Below, one piece after another: positions 6,921-11,124 of a DNA stretch of 11,124 nucleotides. Source of the DNA: Bacteroidota bacterium. Its GTDB lineage: Bacteria; Bacteroidota; Bacteroidia; Flavobacteriales_F; PHOS-HE28. Both the position numbers and the translations under genes were made by a program. Every line of letters starts with the position of its first letter. Positions within the stretch are counted from its first letter, which is position 1. Under the pieces are notes generated by a model. It saw only the letters and a program-made list of their open reading frames with translations, did no database searches and was not told where the DNA came from. The stretch spans positions 1 through 11,124 of the forward strand of contig JAEZCB010000246.1 in assembly GCA_023412755.1 (NCBI GenBank), written 5' to 3'.

Positions 6921-6927
6921 CCCAGGC

Positions 6928-7935
6928 TTACGCCACCGCCGCTTCAACCTCTGGAGAGCGGTCTTCTCTGGAAGCCTTGACCGCAGCCTCCTTCTCCCGC
7001 TTCAGCTGTTCCTGGAGCTGTTTGCTGGTCATACTGCTCCCATCGTGGCTCCAACCGGGTGGGCCGAAGATGTACATGAGCTTCGCCTTTAGCGTTGGTG
7101 CCTTCTTTACATCGCGCCAGATCTCCTGGAACTCGAAAAGGTTGTGCGTGATCGGATTGTTGGTACCTGGATCATGGCTGATGCCGAACTTGGGCACTAC
7201 ACCATCGATCGGGCGCTGCCAGGTATTGTAGAACCTATCCCAGAAGGTGAAAATGCCGCCATGGTTCTTATCCAGGTATTCGGTGTTACAGCTGTGGTGA
7301 ACCACGTGCACATGGGAGGAATTGAAGATGTTCTCGAACCAGCCGTAGGATGGGATCAGTTGGGAATGCAGGGTGAACTGGTAGAACGCATTGATGATCA
7401 GGCATGTGGCGATCATGATCGGTTCAAAGCCAAGCAGCGGCATCCAGAGCCAGTACACCGGCTTCACCAGGGTGATGAACCAGCCGTTGCGGATGCTGAT
7501 GGTTAGGTTGTACATCTTGCCGCTGTGGTGCGGCAGGTGGGCGGCCCAGAGGATGCGTACGTTGTGCGCCAGGCGGTGGTGCCAGTAAAAGTTATGATCA
7601 TCGGCAATAAGGCAGATGATCCAGATGTACCAGGCAAACCCAAGCGTGGAATAGCCGAGGAACTGCTCGCGGAAGGGTTCGGCCCAGGCAAAAAGGAACA
7701 TGTACAGCGAGATCTCGAACACATTGGTGATCACCCGGATGATCGTGGCACCCACGCCGATCACAAAACCTGAGAGGCTTTCCTTGAGATCGAAAAGGTG
7801 CCGGGCCTTCACGTACTCCATGATGATGAGCACCAGGAAGATCGGGTAGATGTACTTGATGCCGATCCCTTCAATAGCCAGTTCAGGCAGCTGGGCCTTC
7901 ATTTCCAGCCACGCATCGATAAGGTTGAAATCCAT
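6928..7935 (-). CDS. Fatty acid hydroxylase / sterol desaturase family membrane enzyme
   Basis: A 335-residue integral membrane di-iron oxygenase of the fatty acid hydroxylase superfamily. Membrane segments are visible near 27-42, 58-84, 98-111 and 157-190. The histidine clusters that bind the iron pair are present: H119-HRLA-H124, H133-LP-HH137, and H210-VV-HH214 followed by NTEYLDKNHGG. Homologues hydroxylate or desaturate lipids such as fatty acyl chains, sterols, carotenoids or alkylglycerols; the substrate here cannot be told. The C-terminal tail (about 303-335) is charged and probably cytoplasmic. The ATG at 7935 is chosen; a GTG at 7968 in the same frame would add 11 hydrophobic residues and is possible, because the -7 box at 7989-7982 would then leave a very short leader. 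The gene seems to stand alone, with its own promoter and with the tRNA repeat array beyond its stop. Confidence 0.88.
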   Translation of the reverse strand: MDFNLIDAWLEMKAQLPELAIEGIGIKYIYPIFLVLIIMEYVKARHLFDLKESLSGFVIGVGATIIRVITNVFEISLYMFLFAWAEPFREQFLGYSTLGFAWYIWIICLIADDHNFYWHHRLAHNVRILWAAHLPHHSGKMYNLTISIRNGWFITLVKPVYWLWMPLLGFEPIMIATCLIINAFYQFTLHSQLIPSYGWFENIFNSSHVHVVHHSCNTEYLDKNHGGIFTFWDRFYNTWQRPIDGVVPKFGISHDPGTNNPITHNLFEFQEIWRDVKKAPTLKAKLMYIFGPPGWSHDGSSMTSKQLQEQLKREKEAAVKASREDRSPEVEAAVA

Positions 7936-7981
7936 CCAGAGCAGGTATTGGGCAATGATCCAGACCACGCCGGACCATGGA

Positions 7982-7989
7982 CAAATCTA
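7982..7989 (-). promoter_or_regulatory. Putative -7 box upstream of the hydroxylase gene
   Basis: Read on the minus strand this is TAGATTTG, an exact TAnnTTTG match. Predicted transcription start is near 7976, about 40 bases before the ATG at 7935. No TTG is found at the usual -33 spacing, so support rests on the -7 box and position. Confidence 0.45.
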
Positions 7990-8013
7990 ATGATCCCGGA
8001 CTGCTTTCCCAGC

Positions 8014-8034
8014 ACCGGCCGCAGCACGGCCGGT
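8014..8034 (-). terminator. Hairpin after the nitroreductase gene, possible terminator
   Basis: ACCGGCCG (8014-8021) and CGGCCGGT (8027-8034) form a perfect 8-bp GC-rich stem around a 5-base loop, starting two bases after the nitroreductase stop codon. No T run follows on the minus strand, so it may be a weak terminator or a 3' end stabiliser. Confidence 0.45.
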
Positions 8035-8035
8035 T

Positions 8036-8623
8036 TCAACGCTTGTTGCCGAACCTGGCGTAGAAGATGAACTGGTCCAGCGGCCGGCGGGGCGAGCGCC
8101 TCATTTCCCGTTCCTGGAGATGCTCCGGCAAAACCCCGGGATCGCCGGGTTCACCTATCACCATCATACTCACCACATCGTACTCCTCCGGCACCGCGAA
8201 AGAAAAGCGCGCCTTTTCCGGATCGATGCCCGCCAGGTGGCGCACACCCAGCCCCATGGCCTGCGCCTGGATGTTAAGCTGCCCCAACGCGAGGCCCAGA
8301 TCATGCCATGCGTGTGGGTTGGGCACGCCATAGCGTTCCAGCGAGCGATGCACCAGGTTAAGCACCACCAGCGCGGCCCTTCCTGCCCAGATGCGGTTGC
8401 CCTCATCCATGGCCTCCAGCATCATTGCATGGCCCGGGCCACCACGATGCGCCAGAATAAATCGCCATGGCTGCTCATTTACACTACTTGGCGCCAGCCG
8501 CGCCGCCTCGAACAGCAGGGCCACCTCCTGTTCATCCAATTCGCGATCGGTGAAGGCGCGCGGGCTATACCGCTCGTTGATCAGCGGATGGAGTGGTAAC
8601 TCACTGCGTGGTCCGGATCCCAT
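8036..8623 (-). CDS. Nitroreductase-family FMN oxidoreductase
   Basis: A 195-residue flavoprotein of the nitroreductase fold, which uses FMN and NAD(P)H to reduce nitro compounds, quinones or related acceptors, usually as a cytoplasmic homodimer. FMN-contacting motifs are visible: RYSPRAF (18-24), APSSVNEQPWRF (44-55), a central helix HDLGLALGQLNIQAQAMGLG (107-126) then VRHLAGID, and C-terminal RRPLDQFIF. Length is typical of the small subfamily that lacks an extra C-terminal extension. The ATG at 8623 follows directly on the TGA of the upstream YceI-family gene (TGAATG, no gap), so the two are co-translated. The physiological substrate is unknown. Confidence 0.9.
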   Translation of the reverse strand: MGSGPRSELPLHPLINERYSPRAFTDRELDEQEVALLFEAARLAPSSVNEQPWRFILAHRGGPGHAMMLEAMDEGNRIWAGRAALVVLNLVHRSLERYGVPNPHAWHDLGLALGQLNIQAQAMGLGVRHLAGIDPEKARFSFAVPEEYDVVSMMVIGEPGDPGVLPEHLQEREMRRSPRRPLDQFIFYARFGNKR

Positions 8624-9214
8624 TCAACGGGTGCGGATATCCAGGTCCAGTTGGACCTCATCGTATATCATCCTATCACCGATCTCCGGAAAGAAGGCAC
8701 CCGAACGGTACTTGATATCATACTTGGTGCGATCAAAGGTGAGCGTGCCCAGGTATCGATCTTCATTGGCCAGTTGCCGGGCATTGAAAGTGATGGGGTG
8801 CGTGATGTCTTTGATGGTGAGATCACCAGTGATGTAATACGAAACGGAACCTTCTTGATCACTTATTTCCACAGAAGTGCTTCGAAAGGTCGCCGTAGGA
8901 TGGTCTTCCACAGCGAAGAAATCCTCACTCTTCAAATGATCCACCAGTCTGGCATTGGAGGCCTCTGACGATATATCCGTGCAAGTGATGGTGCCCATGT
9001 CCATGTCAACCTCCACACCCTGCAACCCACCTTCCTTCACCACAATGCTCCCGGATCGCACGGATACATGTCCTTCATGAGCGCCGGTGACCTTGGATGC
9101 ATGCCAGGTGATCTTGCTCTTCCCTGGATCGATAGGGATGGTGTTCTGAGCCATGGTGGTCGGCCCCATGAGCGTGAGCAAAAGGAGCGATGCGGTGCGA
9201 AACAGGTGGATCAT
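8624..9214 (-). CDS. YceI-family periplasmic protein
   Basis: A 196-residue secreted YceI-family protein with a signal peptide at residues 1-22 (cleavage after TMA). The lipocalin-like core has IDPGKSKITWHASKVTGAHEGHVSVRSGSI as two adjoining blocks (27-41 and 42-56). It then shows VDMDMGTITCTDI, LVDHLKSEDFFAVEDHPTATF, GDLTIKDITHPITF and FDRTKYDIKYRSGAFF. This is the classical YceI form and differs from the shorter relative encoded at 4658-5218; the two share only the family pattern. Family members bind isoprenoid quinone-like or fatty lipids in the periplasm. It lies 35 bases after the TPR lipoprotein gene and abuts the nitroreductase gene. The nearby flavoenzyme could fit a quinone-related role, but that is speculative. 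Confidence 0.93.
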   Translation of the reverse strand: MIHLFRTASLLLLTLMGPTTMAQNTIPIDPGKSKITWHASKVTGAHEGHVSVRSGSIVVKEGGLQGVEVDMDMGTITCTDISSEASNARLVDHLKSEDFFAVEDHPTATFRSTSVEISDQEGSVSYYITGDLTIKDITHPITFNARQLANEDRYLGTLTFDRTKYDIKYRSGAFFPEIGDRMIYDEVQLDLDIRTR

Positions 9215-9249
9215 GGGCTTGGTAATGAACGTTCTTCAAGCAGGATGGT

Positions 9250-9804
9250 TCAATCGCCAGCCGATCCAGATGCCTCCTGCTCTGCCTGCATCTTCTTGAA
9301 TCGCTCGATCAACTCCTCATCGGTGTACTCCAGGTTCTCGATCATTACCCGGGCATCCTGGGCGAATGGATGTTCCGGATACAGAGCGATCACTTTGCGG
9401 TACGCCTCCCTGGCATCGCCCATATGGCCAAGATCGCTGTCTATCACGAACGCCTTGAGGTAGTAGACATCCGGTAGCTTTTCCCAACCGGGATAGTCCA
9501 CCAATATGCGATCATACAACCGGATGCTCTGTTGAGGATCCTTCATGGAACGTGCCACGCCAGCCGCACGGAAAAGATATTCCGGACTGCGTTCATCCAA
9601 CGGGTTGGCGGCTGCGTAAGCCTTGTATACATCCAGTAGCATTTGTGCATTGCGCTTGTCGAACGCCATGTTCTGGAAAAGACTGTCCTCCATGGCCCGG
9701 ATGCGCTCCGCCATTATATCGGCTTCATCACGCTCTTCCACTTTCGCGCTTTCTCCGCAAGCTGCCAGAAGGAGCACAAACACAATAAGGGACCAACTCT
9801 TCAT
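9250..9804 (-). CDS. TPR-containing lipoprotein
   Basis: A 184-residue lipoprotein with a leader MKSWSLIVFVLLLAAC whose lipobox LAAC gives lipidation at Cys16. A charged helix follows (about 25-45), then two or three tetratricopeptide-like helical pairs: PEYLFRAAGVARSMKDPQQSI with RLYDRILVDYPG (74-106), then VYYLKAFVIDSDLGHMGDA with REAYRKVIALYPEHPFA (113-148). The fold resembles YbgF/CpoB-type or BamD-like scaffold proteins, but no specific partner can be assigned. Two starts are plausible. The ATG at 9804 gives the cleanest lipoprotein leader. The ATG at 9816 adds MIGT and overlaps the peptide deformylase stop as ATGA, typical of translational coupling. Placement between def and yceI suggests one operon. 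Confidence 0.82.
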   Translation of the reverse strand: MKSWSLIVFVLLLAACGESAKVEERDEADIMAERIRAMEDSLFQNMAFDKRNAQMLLDVYKAYAAANPLDERSPEYLFRAAGVARSMKDPQQSIRLYDRILVDYPGWEKLPDVYYLKAFVIDSDLGHMGDAREAYRKVIALYPEHPFAQDARVMIENLEYTDEELIERFKKMQAEQEASGSAGD

Positions 9805-9812
9805 GGTTCCGA

Positions 9813-10394
9813 TCATCGTTGGTTGGGGAATCTCATCTTGTACTTCGCATCGCACCGGCCGCTACTAATGTCCTTGAGCTTGCCCTGCAGCAGTCTCCGG
9901 CGCAGCGAAGAGAGGTGGTCGGTGAAGAGGATGCCATCCAGGTGATCGTGCTCATGCTGGATCACCCTTGCGGCATAGCCATCGAACTCCTCCTCATGCT
10001 CCACGAAGTTCTCATCCTGATATTGCAGAACGATCCGCGGCTGGCGCTTCACCTCTTCGCGGATATTCGGTATGCTCAGGCAGCCTTCCTCGAAGAGCCA
10101 GGCCTCCCCTTCTTCCTCCACGATGTATGGATTGATGAAAACGCGCTTGAAATCCTTCAAGTGCGCCTCCTCTGTTGGTTCTCCATCCTCATCTTCCGCG
10201 AATGGTGATGCATCCACGATGAACAAACGGATGCTATGGCCGACCTGAGGAGCTGCGAGACCCACACCGTTGGCGGCGTACATGGTCTCGAACATATCCT
10301 CGATCAGCTGCTTCAAACCCTCGTGGCCGGGTTCTATATCCTTGGCCACCTTCTTGAGAACGGGATCGCCGTAGGCACGGATCGGTAGGATCAT
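9813..10394 (-). CDS. def: Peptide deformylase
   Basis: A 193-residue peptide deformylase that removes the formyl group from the N-terminal methionine of new proteins at the ribosome. The three hallmark motifs are intact: GVGLAAPQ (43-50), EGCLSIP (103-109, metal ligand Cys105) and QHEHDHLDG (146-154, ligands His147 and His151, catalytic Glu148). An acidic loop (FAEDEDGEPTEEAH, 65-78) lengthens the region between motifs 1 and 2, as in other Bacteroidota enzymes. The start at 10394 (MILPIRAYGDPVL) matches the family; an ATG 18 bases upstream is possible but would fall in a 5' hairpin. The gene heads the likely def / TPR lipoprotein / yceI / nitroreductase operon. Confidence 0.96.
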   Translation of the reverse strand: MILPIRAYGDPVLKKVAKDIEPGHEGLKQLIEDMFETMYAANGVGLAAPQVGHSIRLFIVDASPFAEDEDGEPTEEAHLKDFKRVFINPYIVEEEGEAWLFEEGCLSIPNIREEVKRQPRIVLQYQDENFVEHEEEFDGYAARVIQHEHDHLDGILFTDHLSSLRRRLLQGKLKDISSGRCDAKYKMRFPNQR

Positions 10395-10404
10395 TCTTGG
10401 AATG

Positions 10405-10419
10405 GCCTGCATAGCAGGC
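10405..10419 (-). promoter_or_regulatory. Perfect hairpin in the def leader
   Basis: GCCTGC (10405-10410) and GCAGGC (10414-10419) form a perfect 6-bp inverted repeat with a 3-base spacer ATA, ending 11 bases before the def ATG. If transcription starts near 10423, this is the whole 5' leader of the mRNA and could affect translation start. Confidence 0.4.
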
Positions 10420-10429
10420 GATGCGGCCG

Positions 10430-10437
10430 CGAAGGTA
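10430..10437 (-). promoter_or_regulatory. Possible -7 box of the def promoter
   Basis: Read on the minus strand this is TACCTTCG, one mismatch from TAnnTTTG, placed about 36 bases upstream of the def ATG. Its partner -33 element is not clear. The palindrome at 10439-10456 begins one base upstream of the box. Confidence 0.3.
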
Positions 10438-10438
10438 C

Positions 10439-10456
10439 GCCTAAAGCATTTTAGGC
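10439..10456. promoter_or_regulatory. Operator-like palindrome between def and the PIG-V-like gene
   Basis: GCCTAAA (10439-10445), spacer GCAT, TTTAGGC (10450-10456): a perfect 7+4+7 inverted repeat. It sits in the spacer region of the proposed def promoter and about 80 bases upstream of the divergent plus-strand gene. It could be a regulator binding site or simply a hairpin; no regulator can be named. A possible plus-strand -7 box TACACTTG (10483-10490, one mismatch) lies between it and the start at 10534. Confidence 0.4.
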
Positions 10457-10533
10457 AATGGCCCTCATGTGCACGTATTCATTACACTTGTCCGGCCGAA
10501 TTCCTCGATCCGACCCTTCCAACGCCCACGAAC

Positions 10534-11124
10534 ATGCAGCACCTCCTGATCCGGTCTCTGGCCATGGGCGTGGTGTTGATCCTGGTCTTCCTGGCCATCC
10601 ACCGGGTCTTGCAGGATCCCAGGGCCTATGGGGAAACGCTTGGTCGCATTTCCATGAATTATGAACGTATCGGCAACTGGGATGAGCATTTGGTGGGAAG
10701 GACGCACGATCCCTTCCGGCCCGTGAGCAATGATAGCTTGCTGCGGTGGGATGCATCCATCTATGTATGCATCAGGGATGGTATGTATTCAAAGGACAGT
10801 GATTGCAAGCCAGAGAAACAAGCCGCATTCTTCCCATTGCACCCTCTGGTCTGGCGTGCCACAGGTGCTAACGCCATCGGCATTTCATTGATCTACTTCC
10901 TATTGTTCGCCCTGGGTTTGGGACTTCTTTCCTGGCTGATCTTCGATCCCGGTTGGCCTCGGTTGGCTTTGCTGATCACCTTCCCTACGGTCATCGTATA
11001 CGGTATCCCGTATAGCGAATCCCTGTTCTTCCTCACCGGGGTGCTCATGGCATGGGGGCTGCTGAAAAAGCGCTATGCACTCTACTTTATTGGCGCCTTC
11101 CTCCTGGCCACGGTACGTTCTGCC
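10534..11124 (+). CDS. Polytopic membrane protein, PIG-V-like mannosyltransferase family (partial)
   Basis: The ATG at 10534 opens a frame of 197 codons that continues past the right edge. The protein begins MQHLLIRSLA and has a first membrane helix at about 10-24, then a large external loop (25-110). That loop holds RWDASIYVCIRDGMY (71-85; W72-D73 is at the place of the catalytic Asp of GT-C enzymes) and QAAFFPLHPL (96-105). Further helices lie at about 113-136 and 142-158, followed by PYSESLFFLTG (159-169) and another helix at 181-194. The combination WDA, AFFPLxP and PYSESLF is the pattern of the PIG-V family (GPI mannosyltransferase 2 and bacterial relatives), which transfer sugar from a lipid-linked donor outside the cytoplasm. 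This is family recognition by motif; acceptor and donor are unknown. The gene diverges from def. Confidence 0.7.
   Translation, partial: MQHLLIRSLAMGVVLILVFLAIHRVLQDPRAYGETLGRISMNYERIGNWDEHLVGRTHDPFRPVSNDSLLRWDASIYVCIRDGMYSKDSDCKPEKQAAFFPLHPLVWRATGANAIGISLIYFLLFALGLGLLSWLIFDPGWPRLALLITFPTVIVYGIPYSESLFFLTGVLMAWGLLKKRYALYFIGAFLLATVRSA

Larger units (their letters stand above)
6571..6923 (+). repeat. tRNA-derived tandem repeat array (2 full copies plus stub)
   Basis: Copy 1 spans 6571-6742 (172 bases), copy 2 spans 6743-6913 (171 bases), and a 10-base start of a third copy lies at 6914-6923. Every copy begins with AATCCCTCCC; the two full copies share the complete final 16 bases of the tRNA-Ser gene plus CC. 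The two full copies differ at only three substitutions (6606 G vs 6778 A, 6634 C vs 6806 G, 6732 A vs 6903 T) and one C in a C run near 6718-6722. Each copy holds a terminator hairpin, a 14-bp inverted repeat (GCGGCTTTTTCGTT at 6619-6632 with its complement at 6666-6679; 6791-6804 with 6838-6851), and a small hairpin across the junction to the next copy. The bases 6587-6927 carry no credible protein gene: minus-strand frames are open through them but are the well-known false type antisense to tRNA-Ser. Confidence 0.95.

Noticed and set aside
6571..6923. Possible CRISPR array or integrated mobile element attachment sites
   Set aside because: There are only two long units with no spacers. The tRNA 3' end is duplicated, as at att sites, but the 172-base interval holds no integrase or cargo.
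6483..6947. Long minus-strand open frames (up to 154 codons, all three frames) across the tRNA-Ser gene and its repeats
   Set aside because: They contain the peptide type GGEGGIRTPG, a familiar false product antisense to tRNA-Ser. They duplicate with the DNA repeat, and openness in all frames follows from GC-rich composition rather than coding.
10451..10756. Minus-strand open frame of 101 codons upstream of def
   Set aside because: It lies opposite the start of the PIG-V-like gene, whose plus-strand frame has membrane segments and family motifs; the minus frame has none.

Overview
The window looks like a chromosomal segment of a moderately GC-rich member of the Bacteroidota, probably of the Flavobacteriales type. 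Four things point there: a secreted hydrolase ending in a Por-type (type IX secretion) sorting domain; a sensor kinase built on Reg_prop/Y_Y_Y repeats with a LytTR partner; start codons without clear Shine-Dalgarno sequences; and -7 promoter boxes of the form TAnnTTTG. The lineage is inferred from these traits, not from any marker-gene comparison.

Layout. Bases 1-1022 (+) are the C-terminal half of an EF-G-like translation factor. A strong hairpin at 1042-1076 separates it from a converging run of minus-strand genes. That run, read from 6396 down to 1106, is: a secreted alpha/beta hydrolase with a sorting domain, a periplasmic YceI-like protein, a 943-residue two-component sensor kinase, and its LytTR response regulator. 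The last three overlap (4 and 26 bases), so they are very likely one transcript, and the hydrolase may head it. Next comes a tRNA-Ser(CGA) gene on the plus strand (6500-6586). It is followed directly by two near-identical 172/171-base tandem copies of a unit that starts with the last 16 bases of the tRNA; each copy carries an intrinsic-terminator hairpin. This 341-base stretch (6587-6927) holds no believable protein gene. A fatty-acid-hydroxylase/sterol-desaturase family membrane enzyme follows on the minus strand (6928-7935).

Bases 8036-10394 form a second tight minus-strand cluster, in transcription order: peptide deformylase (def), a TPR lipoprotein, a second YceI-family protein and a nitroreductase-family flavoprotein. 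The def/lipoprotein and YceI/nitroreductase junctions nearly touch, so an operon is likely. Upstream of def, across a 139-base divergent intergenic region with two perfect inverted repeats, a plus-strand polytopic membrane protein resembling PIG-V-type mannosyltransferases begins at 10534 and runs off the window.

Most genes are ordinary for the phylum. The part most worth following up is the tRNA-Ser tandem repeat array. It closely parallels, in period and in the tRNA piece it includes, the repeat array downstream of E. coli tyrT that yields rtT RNA, although tRNA identity, sequence and lineage differ. The hydrolase-YceI-kinase-regulator cluster is a plausible uncharacterised envelope or nutrient sensing unit.
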